Source: Pseudoalteromonas marina
Lineage (GTDB): Bacteria; Pseudomonadota; Gammaproteobacteria; Enterobacterales; Alteromonadaceae
Reading direction: 5' to 3'
Length of the DNA stretch: 64,000 nucleotides
NCBI RefSeq assembly: GCF_000238335.3
Contig: NZ_AHCB03000007.1
Location: 124,001-188,000 of the forward strand
Shown: positions 44,380 to 52,299 of the stretch, one piece after another
Numbering within the stretch: the first letter of the stretch is position 1
How the letters are laid out: each line of letters begins with the position of its first letter
The notes under the pieces: model-generated
The model's database searches: none
What the model saw: only the letters and a program-made list of their open reading frames with translations
What the model was told of the DNA's origin: nothing
Translations under genes and position numbers: made by a program

Positions 44380-45660
44380 CTAAACCTCATCTAACTCATA
44401 GTCCTCTTCTCGGAGGCGATATTTTAAAGTAATTATAGTTCCAGGAAAATAAGTTTCCCTCATAATTTTTACGTAATTATTATCTGGAACGATGCTTTCT
44501 TGGTTAGAACTATTGAAGTAAATTAAATGGCGACCTGAAACATCATCAAGCTTCGGGACATATTTACCATCAAAATAAATGCTAACATTTCCACTTAAAA
44601 TCGACATTTTAACATGGTTATTTTCATCACCTAAACATTCCTTTGCAACATTTTCAAAAAACAACAATAAATCAGTAAAACCTTGCCCACGATCAGGCTC
44701 TTCATCTAATTTTGAGGATATATTTTCCTGTAAAGCGCTTATTGTATACAGAATATTCTCGGGCACTTTCCCCTTGTGCTTTTGTATATATGGGTTAACC
44801 CGGTTATAAACAATAGGCTTGTCCATAGATTTACAAAGAGACTCAGAAATAGATTCTCCAAAATTAAAAATAGAAAGTTGTTGAAAAATTTCTCCCTTGG
44901 AATTTTTATCAGTATAACCATAGAATTGCCAATGAGAATCTGAAAAATTTGAATGATCTTCTGCATTACCAATTATTTCACTAATAATTTCTATCAAGTC
45001 AGTTTCAGCTTTATCTGTTAATTTTTTATGAACCATAGATAAGCTCTCATTCATGTGCTCTATAAATGCTTCAATTACCGATGCTTTTTTATCCCCATCT
45101 AACAAACCAGAGTCTTGAAATATTTTTCCTTTAGCACTAAAAATAGCGTTATCTTCGGTGCTATCTGAAAAATATTTAATTGAACTAATTTGCTTAACAA
45201 TACCTATCCCTTTTATTAATTTCGCAAAATCCACATTATTAGGAAAAGTACCATTCACAGCGATTTTCTTGTTATTTTTACTCTTATACGCTTTTAAAGA
45301 AAGAGCTGCTTGCGCAATTAGGACCTCTGAAGTTAAGTCATGCTCCGTTATTGATGATTGATCTATATTAATTTCAGAAACTTTTTTTAATAAGCCATAT
45401 TGTGTTAAGGAACCAATAATAGACAAAACTTTTTCGGCATCTACAAACATTGAAAAATCATGATCAATTTCCAAATTTACCGTCTGCTGCTTTTTAAAAT
45501 TTTTGATAGCCAGTTGCGGAATCATTTTATTGAAGTACTTAAGTACTTCTTTCCTTATTTCCTCATACTGTGAATCTGAAGAACTTTTATTTTTCAAAGG
45601 CTTTGGTGATTTAGCTCTTTTGTTCACGTAAAAACGGTCACTATCTATATTTTTTTTCAT
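44380..45660 (-). CDS. GHKL-type ATPase-domain protein, first gene of a three-gene cassette
   Basis: 426 aa. The N-terminus is lysine-rich. Residues about 60-180 look like a STAS-like or substrate domain (FVDAEKVLSIIGSLTQYGLL). Residues about 222-415 carry GHKL ATPase marks: an N-box IISEIIGNAEDHS (225-237) with the Mg-binding Asn, a degenerate G1 FNFGESI (265-271, Asn for Asp), a G2 DRGQGFTDL (323-331) and the closing strand FPGTIITL. No histidine-kinase H-box is present, so it is not a standard sensor kinase; RsbW/SpoIIAB-like or a signalling ATPase is more likely. Its AT-rich codon use differs from neighbours. Confidence 0.75.
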   Translation of the reverse strand: MKKNIDSDRFYVNKRAKSPKPLKNKSSSDSQYEEIRKEVLKYFNKMIPQLAIKNFKKQQTVNLEIDHDFSMFVDAEKVLSIIGSLTQYGLLKKVSEINIDQSSITEHDLTSEVLIAQAALSLKAYKSKNNKKIAVNGTFPNNVDFAKLIKGIGIVKQISSIKYFSDSTEDNAIFSAKGKIFQDSGLLDGDKKASVIEAFIEHMNESLSMVHKKLTDKAETDLIEIISEIIGNAEDHSNFSDSHWQFYGYTDKNSKGEIFQQLSIFNFGESISESLCKSMDKPIVYNRVNPYIQKHKGKVPENILYTISALQENISSKLDEEPDRGQGFTDLLLFFENVAKECLGDENNHVKMSILSGNVSIYFDGKYVPKLDDVSGRHLIYFNSSNQESIVPDNNYVKIMRETYFPGTIITLKYRLREEDYELDEV

Positions 45661-46146
45661 AAAATTAGCTACTCAATTTAAAACGAGCATTAATATCCTT
45701 ATCTAATATGACTGATTTACACATTAAGAATACTTAAGGTGAATGTTTTTTGGTACATGTTTTACCTTTTAACTCACTTTACATCAATTGAAAGTAAAGA
45801 TGTAACCATATAAGTAACTTAACATACAAAGAGCAGATCTTGTATCTAGCCAAAACCAATAACCAGACTCACGTTTAACCCCTTCCCCCGCCATCACGCC
45901 CTGAAAATAAGTAATTAATGAGTAATATCGCGCATGGCAGGGTTTTGTTCCCGACAAATCCTAAGTACCTACATCCATGTAGGCAATGCGCGATAAGGCG
46001 AAACTAGGCCATGGATGGCCTATCTTCGCCGTTTACGTTCACATCTATTACAGTTTGAAGGATTAAGCTTGATGCTCGGGTGGCGCTAGGAGAGTTCAGA
46101 GAGGGGCCAGCGGCCCCCCCCTCTTTGGCTGTGGTCGCCAGCGCAA
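45661..46146. other. Structured intergenic region beside the cassette
   Basis: About 490 bp without a credible gene. The left part (45661-45890) is AT-rich and probably holds the cassette promoter. The right part holds a two-hairpin element (45926-46034, separate entry) and a GC-rich inverted sequence AGAGAGGGGCC-AGC-GGCCCCCCCCTCT near 46098-46125. A minus-strand frame of 75 codons runs over the NhaC terminator here and is not supported as a gene. Confidence 0.6.
45926..46034. repeat. Two-hairpin intergenic element
   Basis: The outer stem TATCGCGCAT...ATGCGCGATA (10 bp, perfect) encloses CCTACAT-CC-ATGTAGG. It is directly followed by nested GGCGAA-ACT-AGGCCAT-GG-ATGGCCT-ATC-TTCGCC. The base-pairing on both sides is exact, which random sequence would not give. 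It looks like a mobile intergenic repeat or a structured RNA; no second copy is in the window. Confidence 0.7.
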
Positions 46147-46176
46147 CAAAAAAGCCTGCGATTAAGCAGGCTTTTA
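46147..46176 (-). terminator. Intrinsic terminator of the NhaC-family gene
   Basis: Minus strand AAAAGCCTGC-TTAATC-GCAGGCTTTT followed by T-run. Confidence 0.92.
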
Positions 46177-46196
46177 AATATTTCAATTCCGAGTTT

Positions 46197-47573
46197 TTAC
46201 AGCACAATAATGCTAATAACCAAATAAGCAATAAAGGTCAGTGCGCCACCAAATAACGCGTACGGTAGCTGGGTTTTAACGTGAGTGAGTAGGTCACACC
46301 CCGATGCAAGCGCCGACACAGCGCTGGTGTCGGATATAGGCGAACAGTGATCGCCAAATATACCGCCGCCTAAAATAGCACCGACCACCAATGAAGGTGG
46401 TAAACCCAGTGCTTGTATGAGCGGTACGCCAATAGGAATAAGTATGGCAAACGTGCCCCACGATGTGCCTGTAGTAAACGACATAACCGCCCCTGTTAAA
46501 AACAGCACAGGCACTATTAAGTAAATAGGTAAGTAGTCGCCCACCAATGACGCAACAAACACACCCGTACCTAGCTCTTTTAAGCTTGCACCTAGCGTAA
46601 GCGAAAGCAAAACAATGCTTACTAACGGGAGTAATTCACCCATGCCTTTAAAGCCAGTATCAACCAATTGGTGGTGGGTAAATTGGCGCGAACTAATCAT
46701 TAGTAAGTAAGCAACCACAATCGCGAGCACAGTTGCATATAATACCGATTTAGAGCCGCTACCTTCTGCCAACACACCGTTACCAGTGTAAAACATAAAG
46801 CCTACCATGCTGGCAATTAGCGTAAATAATGGCACTAACATAAAGCGCGCTTTAGAGCCTTTTACTTCTTCTTTTAGCTCGTTTGTTTGTAGCTCTAATT
46901 TTTGTTCGGCCTCTTTCATTGGGCCGTGTACTTTATCAAATGCAATGGTGTAAAAAACAATAACCAAGGTAATTATGGCGTAAAAGTTATACCCAACGCT
47001 GCCCCACAATACCGATACCGCCGATTCGCCCAATTCGTAATTACCTAATAAGCCCAGTACAAATGCCCCCCAGCCGTTAAGTAGTATTAAAATACACACA
47101 GGCGCGCTGGTACTATCAATAATATAAGCAAGGCGAGCACGGCTCATTTTAAATTTGTCGAATAGGCCGCGCGACAAAATACCCGACGTAAGCACACTTA
47201 GGTTTGACTCTATAAACACCGCAACACCAGTAAACATAGTTAAAAAACCAACTTGGCGTTTACCTTTTGCAACCCCTTTGTTCATTAATAAGTTAACCGT
47301 TGCCGCCACACCGCCAGATTCGCGAATGTAGGCAAGTAAAGCACCTATTAAAATACTAAATATGAGTATGCGGCTGTTACCCGGCGAACTTGCCACAGAA
47401 ATAATACGCTCTATGGTATTTAAAAATGTTGTAAATACGCTATTTCCTTCCCCTTGTAGGGCAAGTAAAAACTCAGAAGACGCCACGGCAACTAGCAGCG
47501 CCATAATGACTTCTTTGCGCCAAAACACGATAGCAATCGCAATTAGCGGCGGTAAAATAGAATACCAATGCAT
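46197..47573 (-). CDS. NhaC-family Na+/H+ antiporter-like transporter
   Basis: 458 aa with about 12 helices. It carries NhaC-family stretches (FTGVAVFIESNLSVLTSGIL, IDSTSAPVCILILLNGWGAF, TTGTSWGTFAILIPIGVPL, GGGIFGDHCSPISDTSAVSA). Family members exchange Na+ for H+ or for organic substrates (malate, lactate, peptides). It lies downstream of a serine hydrolase and a NamZ-like protein in the same direction (177-bp gap), so a cell-wall fragment role is possible but unproven. Confidence 0.9.
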   Translation of the reverse strand: MHWYSILPPLIAIAIVFWRKEVIMALLVAVASSEFLLALQGEGNSVFTTFLNTIERIISVASSPGNSRILIFSILIGALLAYIRESGGVAATVNLLMNKGVAKGKRQVGFLTMFTGVAVFIESNLSVLTSGILSRGLFDKFKMSRARLAYIIDSTSAPVCILILLNGWGAFVLGLLGNYELGESAVSVLWGSVGYNFYAIITLVIVFYTIAFDKVHGPMKEAEQKLELQTNELKEEVKGSKARFMLVPLFTLIASMVGFMFYTGNGVLAEGSGSKSVLYATVLAIVVAYLLMISSRQFTHHQLVDTGFKGMGELLPLVSIVLLSLTLGASLKELGTGVFVASLVGDYLPIYLIVPVLFLTGAVMSFTTGTSWGTFAILIPIGVPLIQALGLPPSLVVGAILGGGIFGDHCSPISDTSAVSALASGCDLLTHVKTQLPYALFGGALTFIAYLVISIIVL

Positions 47574-47750
47574 AAAAAGTTAGCCTTAATTATTAACAAC
47601 CCGCGCTTAAACGCTTATATGTTAAGCCCAAAACTTAAAAAGTGGCTTAATGGAGTAAACCGCCTAGCTTAATGGATTGATGTTGCCAAGTCACCTGCAA
47701 ATAAGCCATTGGGCGTAACTGTATTAGCCCATTTTAACCTATACGATAAT

Positions 47751-49403
47751 TTATTGATTTAACAGCGCTTCGTAAACAAGCGATACCACAGATCCGTATT
47801 GTGCGGTTTCGAATTGTTTGCCTGTAAATTCATAACGTTTTTGTGTGCCTTTAATTGCAGTGTGGCGCGCGTTAGTAAGCAAAACAATGGCCAAGTCGTA
47901 AGCGGGATCGATTACTGTTACGGTGCCTGTCCAACCGGTATGGCCATACGCTTGTGCGCTGGCATAAGGGCCAAAGTGCCAACGCCGTGCTTGGTTATTA
48001 CCTGCAAGCCTAAAACCTAGGCCGTACGTTTCGTTAGTGCTTTGCGGCGTTAAAAACTGCGCTAAGGCACTTGCACTAAATAATTGTTGTTCGCCGTAGC
48101 CGCCATTATTTAATAATAGCTGGCAAAGTACAGCTAAGTCGTGGGCGTTACTAAATAACCCGGCATGCCCAGCAACGCCGCCAAACGAGTAAAATGCGCG
48201 TTCGTCATGAACTTGGCCTTGCAACACATGTGTTCGAATATTATCAAAAGTAATACGCCCATCGCGGGTGTTGCCGCTAAGTTCGGTGGCTGCAAATTGA
48301 CTACGCTCAAAGCCTTTTTTAAGTGGGTTAAATAGCGTGTTACTCAGTGCAAGAGGTGTATAAACGTGCTGCTCTAAGTACTCGTCTAGTGGCTGCCCTG
48401 TTATGCGCTCAACCAATACACCTAAAATCATGTAATCAATATCAGAATACACATGTTGCATTGGTTTTTTGTTATTAAGCGGCACTTTGGTGAGCAAAAG
48501 CTGTTTAGTGGTTTGGCTATTTTGAGAATAAAATGCATCGCCTTGCTGTGTATCTTTTCGGTGAAAATCAAACACGGGTGGGTAGCCTGCGCTATGAGTA
48601 AGTAACTCTTTTACTGTGCGTTGCTCTCGCCCACCGCCGGTGTATTCTGTTAAATAACTTTGCACGGGGTTGTTTATATTGAGTTGCCCTTCGCTTATTA
48701 GTTTCATGAGTGCAAAGTTAGTGGCAAATATTTTAGTGTTTGAAGCTAAGTCGAATAGAGTATTGGTTTGCATAGGCTCTGGGCGAAGTAACATTAGATC
48801 GTTTTGCTGGTACTGCTTTGCATCACCATAAGCTGTGAGTTTTATTAGCTCGCCATTTTTAACAACCGCCAGCACCGCACCAGGAAACCCCGCTTTAATA
48901 TCACGCTCAATGAGTTCATCAACGTCAGTAAAATCAACTGGCTTATTAGGCGTTAAATTTAGTGTAGGAAATGCAAAACGCAGCGTTAAGCTTGCGCCTT
49001 TAGGTAAAATATTTTCTACCTTAAATGTGTTTACCCCATTATGAGTATGCGCCGCTAAGCTGTAATTATAAAGCGTATTAGTGGTTAACGTATTGGTAGC
49101 AAGTTTTTGATTGTTTATGTAAATATCGGCACTTTCGGCGCTGTGGTTTTGTATTAATAATTGGCCGCGCCCTTTATACGCTTTAAATGTGCCACGGTTA
49201 TTTACATAAAACCGGCTACTTGGATTTGGCTCAGGAAAGCTGGCTACAACTTGTGCGTTTGGCAGCTCTATTAGCTGACTTTTAGTCAGCAATGGCTGCG
49301 ATTTTAATGAATTATGTGTACTACTGCAGCCTACAATAATTAAACTCAAAGCGGCTAACCATGCGTTTTTTATGAAGCGAGTATTTTTTAAAATAAATAA
49401 CAT
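47751..49403 (-). CDS. Beta-lactamase-fold serine hydrolase, lipoprotein (YfeW/AmiE-like)
   Basis: 550 aa. A lipoprotein signal (LIIVGCSS) is followed by an extra N-terminal beta domain (about 30-170) and a class C beta-lactamase/PBP4B domain. The active-site SxxK is in FDLASNTKIFAT and the Tyr motif in YSDIDYMILG; HTGWTGT provides the third motif. It resembles YfeW (PBP4B) of enterics and the AmiE-type muramyl amidase of Bacillus. Ten bases separate it from the NamZ-like gene, which supports a peptidoglycan role over esterase activity. Confidence 0.88.
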   Translation of the reverse strand: MLFILKNTRFIKNAWLAALSLIIVGCSSTHNSLKSQPLLTKSQLIELPNAQVVASFPEPNPSSRFYVNNRGTFKAYKGRGQLLIQNHSAESADIYINNQKLATNTLTTNTLYNYSLAAHTHNGVNTFKVENILPKGASLTLRFAFPTLNLTPNKPVDFTDVDELIERDIKAGFPGAVLAVVKNGELIKLTAYGDAKQYQQNDLMLLRPEPMQTNTLFDLASNTKIFATNFALMKLISEGQLNINNPVQSYLTEYTGGGREQRTVKELLTHSAGYPPVFDFHRKDTQQGDAFYSQNSQTTKQLLLTKVPLNNKKPMQHVYSDIDYMILGVLVERITGQPLDEYLEQHVYTPLALSNTLFNPLKKGFERSQFAATELSGNTRDGRITFDNIRTHVLQGQVHDERAFYSFGGVAGHAGLFSNAHDLAVLCQLLLNNGGYGEQQLFSASALAQFLTPQSTNETYGLGFRLAGNNQARRWHFGPYASAQAYGHTGWTGTVTVIDPAYDLAIVLLTNARHTAIKGTQKRYEFTGKQFETAQYGSVVSLVYEALLNQ

Positions 49404-49412
49404 GGTTAAGCC

Positions 49413-50588
49413 TTACTCATATAACAAATAAGGCGCTCGTTGCGCTTTAAATTGTGTAAGGCCGCGTTGCCAGCTTTGCCTTATTTGCTCAACCGACTGC
49501 CCTGCCTCTATAGCTAAACGCAGTTTATTAGTACCTGCCAACTTATCCATAAAACCAGCGCGTTCAAAAAAGTCGACGTTATCTTTATTAAGGGTGGCGT
49601 AGGCGTTTATTAAGTACGTTAAATTTAGCCCTTCGGCGTTTACTTGTCTTAAATCAAGGCCATGTACTGTTGTATTTTTAAATTTAGGGTTTAAAGCGGC
49701 GCCTTTAATAGCCCGCGGTGTAAAATTAAAATCCCCTAATTTTACCGGCGAATAACCAATAACTTGAAACGCAAAATCGGTGCCGCGGCCAATACTCACA
49801 GGAGTTGCTTCAAAAAAGCACAGCGATGGGTAAAGCGCGATTGATTGATCGTTTGGTAAATTAGGGCTGGGTTTTACAGGTAAGCTATAACTGGTTGTGC
49901 GTGTGTAACGATAAACGGGGATCACGGTGAGCTTTAGATCGGTGGCTTTATTGATCCAGCCCTCGCCTTTGATCATGTAAGCCAGCTCGCCTACCGTCAT
50001 TCCATGCAATACTGGGATTAGGTGCATGCCTACAAACGATTTAAATTCGCGCTCAAGAATTGGCCCGTCAATATAGGCAATATTGGGGTTTGGCCTATCA
50101 AGCACTATAAATTCAACACCTTGTTCAGCAGCAGCCTCCATCATGTAATGCATAGAGCTTATGTAGGTATAAAAGCGCACGCCTACATCTTGAATATCAA
50201 AAACAATAACATCTACATTACTAAGAGCTTCAGCGCTTGGCTTTTTATTTTTGCCATAAATAGAAACAAGCGGGATACCGGTTTTGCTATCTATGGCGTT
50301 TTTAACATGAGCACCGGCGTCGTGATCGCCTCTAAAGCCGTGCTCGGGTGCAAAAATTTTGATTATGTTTATATTTTTACTAAGCAGGCTGTCAACCAAG
50401 TGTGCTTGCCCTACTAAAGAGGTTTGATTTACCACTAACCCAACACGTTTATTTTGTAATTGCGGTAAGTACACTGCCGGCTGTTCAGCCCCTACGGTTA
50501 CTGAATCCTTTGCTTCATTCGCGTGTGTGGTAATAGTAAAAAGCGCACTTAAACTCAATAAAAATATAAAAAATACGGTTTTAAACAT
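49413..50588 (-). CDS. DUF1343/NamZ-like exo-N-acetylmuramidase
   Basis: 391 aa with a signal peptide (residues 1-23, ending TTHA). Family stretches are KRVGLVVNQTSLVGQ, IFAPEHGFRGDHDAGAHV, DVIVFDIQDVGVRFYTYISS and VLDRPNPN. Bacillus NamZ, a family member (GH171), removes terminal MurNAc from peptidoglycan fragments. It is first in an apparent three-gene run with a muramyl amidase-like hydrolase and an NhaC-type transporter, suggesting muropeptide recovery. The signal peptide fits action in the periplasm. Confidence 0.9.
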   Translation of the reverse strand: MFKTVFFIFLLSLSALFTITTHANEAKDSVTVGAEQPAVYLPQLQNKRVGLVVNQTSLVGQAHLVDSLLSKNINIIKIFAPEHGFRGDHDAGAHVKNAIDSKTGIPLVSIYGKNKKPSAEALSNVDVIVFDIQDVGVRFYTYISSMHYMMEAAAEQGVEFIVLDRPNPNIAYIDGPILEREFKSFVGMHLIPVLHGMTVGELAYMIKGEGWINKATDLKLTVIPVYRYTRTTSYSLPVKPSPNLPNDQSIALYPSLCFFEATPVSIGRGTDFAFQVIGYSPVKLGDFNFTPRAIKGAALNPKFKNTTVHGLDLRQVNAEGLNLTYLINAYATLNKDNVDFFERAGFMDKLAGTNKLRLAIEAGQSVEQIRQSWQRGLTQFKAQRAPYLLYE

Positions 50589-50662
50589 ACAGCAAGATCC
50601 TTTTAAACAAGGTGTTTAAAATACCACAGCTTAAGTTAAAGAGCAGCGAATGCTTTTGAGTT

Positions 50663-50999
50663 GATACATAAGTAATTAGAAGCTACGCTTCTCACGTGAG
50701 CACGTTCTGCGTATACAATAATTTAACCCACAGTTTAAGGGTCACCCGTAGGCGCTTAGCTTGCTGGCGCGACGAGCATCGCTCGTAAATAGTTTTGGGT
50801 AGATACGTAAGTAATTAGAAGCTTCGCTTCTCACGCGAACAAGTTCTGCGTCTACAATAATTTACCTCACAGTTTAAGGTTAACCCGAAGGCGCTTAGCT
50901 TGCTGGCGCGACGAGCATCGCTCGTAAATGGTTTTGGGTAGATACGTAAGTAACTAGAAGCTTCGCCTCTCACGCGAACAAGTTCTGCGTCTACGCTGA
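50663..50999. repeat. 139-bp tandem repeat, about 2.4 copies
   Basis: Copies begin at 50663, 50802 and 50941, each starting GATACRTAAGTAA; the third stops after about 58 bp. Each unit carries short inverted repeats such as AGAAGCTTCGCTTCT and CGACGAGCATCGCTCG. Copies 1 and 2 differ at about one base in ten, so the duplication is not very recent or has been under drift. Confidence 0.88.
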
Positions 51000-51062
51000 A
51001 GTTTTTAACGGGGGTGTTTGTTTGGTTTAACTGAAATCTGAAAACTTTCTCAAATTTCAGGC

Positions 51063-51087
51063 ACAAAAAAACCGACTTAGCGTCGGC
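51063..51087 (-). terminator. Terminator after the decayed tRNA-Arg
   Basis: Minus strand CCGAC-GCTAA-GTCGG followed by seven T. The same arrangement recurs at 51199-51225. Confidence 0.85.
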
Positions 51088-51100
51088 TTATGTATGAAAG

Positions 51101-51180
51101 TGGTGGGCGCAGGACGTACCTTCTAAGAGTGAACCTCCGACTGCTTGATTCGCAGTAGGTTGCTTTATCCACATCCACGC
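51101..51180 (-). pseudogene. Decayed tRNA-Arg copy
   Basis: The 3' acceptor end TGCGCCCACCA and parts of the T-arm (GGAGGTTC) and anticodon arm are recognisable by comparison with the intact tRNA-Arg genes nearby. An insertion splits the T-arm, the anticodon arm has several changes and the 5' acceptor strand no longer pairs. It is followed by its own terminator, so a tRNA-plus-terminator unit was duplicated and one copy has decayed. Confidence 0.8.
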
Positions 51181-51198
51181 TTTGATTTATTTCAGGCA

Positions 51199-51225
51199 TA
51201 AAAAAACCGACTTTCGTCGGTTTCT
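51199..51225 (-). terminator. Terminator of the tRNA-Ser/tRNA-Arg transcript
   Basis: Minus strand AAACCGAC-GAAA-GTCGGTTT followed by T-run, about 30 bp after the last intact tRNA-Arg. Confidence 0.9.
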
Positions 51226-51254
51226 TTTCTATTAACTTTAATAGTAATAGAAAG

Positions 51255-51331
51255 TGGTGGGCGCAGGAGGATTCGAACCTCCGACCGCCTGGTTCGTAGC
51301 CAGGTACTCTATCCAGCTGAGCTATGCGCCC
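51255..51331 (-). tRNA. tRNA-Arg(ACG), copy 1
   Basis: 77 nt with encoded CCA. Acceptor GGGCGCA pairs with TGCGCCC; anticodon arm CCTGG-CTACGAA-CCAGG gives anticodon ACG. It closely resembles the E. coli argVYZQ product. It is the last intact gene before the terminator. Confidence 0.97.
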
Positions 51332-51380
51332 ACTTTCATTCTTTTTTACTTGTTTATACTCTAAGCAGAGTGTGTAAAAG

Positions 51381-51457
51381 TGGTGGGCGCAGGAGGATTC
51401 GAACCTCCGACCGCCTGGTTCGTAGCCAGGTACTCTATCCAGCTGAGCTATGCGCCC
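51381..51457 (-). tRNA. tRNA-Arg(ACG), copy 2
   Basis: 77 nt with encoded CCA, anticodon ACG, identical to copies 1 and 3. The 47-49 bp spacers share a repeated TATACTCTAAGCAGAGTGTG segment, so the three genes arose by tandem duplication. Confidence 0.97.
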
Positions 51458-51504
51458 ACTTTTACTATTTGCTTTTTTATACTCTAAGCAGAGTGTGTAA
51501 AGAG

Positions 51505-51581
51505 TGGTGGGCGCAGGAGGATTCGAACCTCCGACCGCCTGGTTCGTAGCCAGGTACTCTATCCAGCTGAGCTATGCGCCC
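51505..51581 (-). tRNA. tRNA-Arg(ACG), copy 3
   Basis: 77 nt with encoded CCA, anticodon ACG. It directly follows tRNA-Ser in the transcript (35-bp spacer). Confidence 0.97.
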
Positions 51582-51616
51582 ATCTTTACGTTTACAAGAT
51601 TTCGCCATTTAAAAAA

Positions 51617-51709
51617 TGGTGGAGAGGGAGGGATTCGAACCCTCGATAGAGCTACAAACTCTATACTCCCTTAGCAGGGGAGCTCCTTCGGCCACTCGGA
51701 CACCTCTCC
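51617..51709 (-). tRNA. tRNA-Ser(GCU)
   Basis: 93 nt class II tRNA with long variable arm (TATAGAG...CTCTATC) and encoded CCA. Anticodon arm CTCCC-CTGCTAA-GGGAG gives anticodon GCU. It is the first gene of the Ser-Arg-Arg-Arg cluster. In many gammaproteobacteria serV-argVYZQ follow csrA; here csrA is 20 kb away. Confidence 0.96.
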
Positions 51710-51723
51710 GTCTTGTGGGGCGT

Positions 51724-51751
51724 ATAATAAAGATTTCAGAAAATATGTCAA
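51724..51751 (-). promoter_or_regulatory. Predicted stable-RNA promoter of the Ser/Arg tRNA cluster
   Basis: Minus strand TTGACA, 16-bp spacer, TATTAT, then a GC-rich discriminator ACGCCCC. The layout is shared with the Phe/Thr tRNA promoter in this window. Confidence 0.75.
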
Positions 51752-51837
51752 ACACTTTTCTATCAAAAGTGTCTATATGGTTACAGAACACACATATGTT
51801 ATGTTTTTATATTAAAGAAGCCTAATTTTTAAGCTAA

Positions 51838-52020
51838 TTAACTCTCTTCGTTAGGCGTATGTGTGTCGTCGGTTGGTACGCATTTATCTTTTAAACTAGC
51901 TAGGTACTGCTCTTGATAACCTAGTTGTTGAAACTCTGCAATGCATGCTCGGTAAAAAGCTTCTCGCTCTCGCTCTGTTTGACTGAGTTCTTCCGACTCT
52001 TCGATAGTTTTATCTGTCAT
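51838..52020 (-). CDS. Hypothetical 60-aa acidic protein
   Basis: 60 aa, hydrophilic and Glu/Gln-rich (ESEELSQTEREREAFYRACI) with two cysteines and helical propensity, no membrane segment. It has a clean ATG and stop but no good ribosome site and no recognised family. It lies in the gap between the tRNA promoter and lysS. Coding is plausible because of its sensible composition; I am not sure of it. Confidence 0.4.
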   Translation of the reverse strand: MTDKTIEESEELSQTEREREAFYRACIAEFQQLGYQEQYLASLKDKCVPTDDTHTPNEES

Positions 52021-52251
52021 TTTATTATTTTGTAAATCCGTTTTTATTATTTACAGCACCTAAAAGTTAGGTCGTTTAAAATTTGGCCGCATTGTAGCTA
52101 ACAAAGTTACAAAAATACAACATAATGTTTAAATGTTACTCATTAATTTGTTATATACACATAAAAATTTTCATAAAAAATTACAACTAAATATCAACAG
52201 CTTAATATATGAATAATGATCTTATTAGCTATGAATAAACAAAGTAAAAAC

Positions 52252-52279
52252 AAAAACGCCGCAATTAAGCGGCGTTTCA
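52252..52279 (-). terminator. Intrinsic terminator of lysS
   Basis: Minus strand AACGCCGC-TTAATT-GCGGCGTT plus T-run, 20 bp after the lysS stop. Confidence 0.93.
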
Positions 52280-52299
52280 AGGTGTTATTTTCGTTAAGC

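Larger units (their letters stand above)
50589..51254. other. Repeat-rich intergenic region between namZ-like gene and the tRNA-Arg array
   Basis: 666 bp without a protein gene. It contains the 139-bp tandem repeat, two terminators and a decayed tRNA-Arg, each listed separately. A minus-strand frame over the repeats (50815-51066) has no ribosome site and is not called. Confidence 0.7.

Noticed and set aside
46004..46231. 75-codon minus-strand frame between the structured element and the NhaC-family gene
   Set aside because: It overlaps the NhaC 3' end and runs across its terminator and hairpins. There is no ribosome site and no domain.
50815..51066. 83-codon minus-strand frame over the 139-bp repeats
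   Set aside because: The frame reflects repeat sequence and crosses a unit boundary; no ribosome site and no recognisable protein features.
51609..51825. Two overlapping short frames over tRNA-Ser
   Set aside because: Both are created by the tRNA-Ser gene and its promoter, which account for the sequence.
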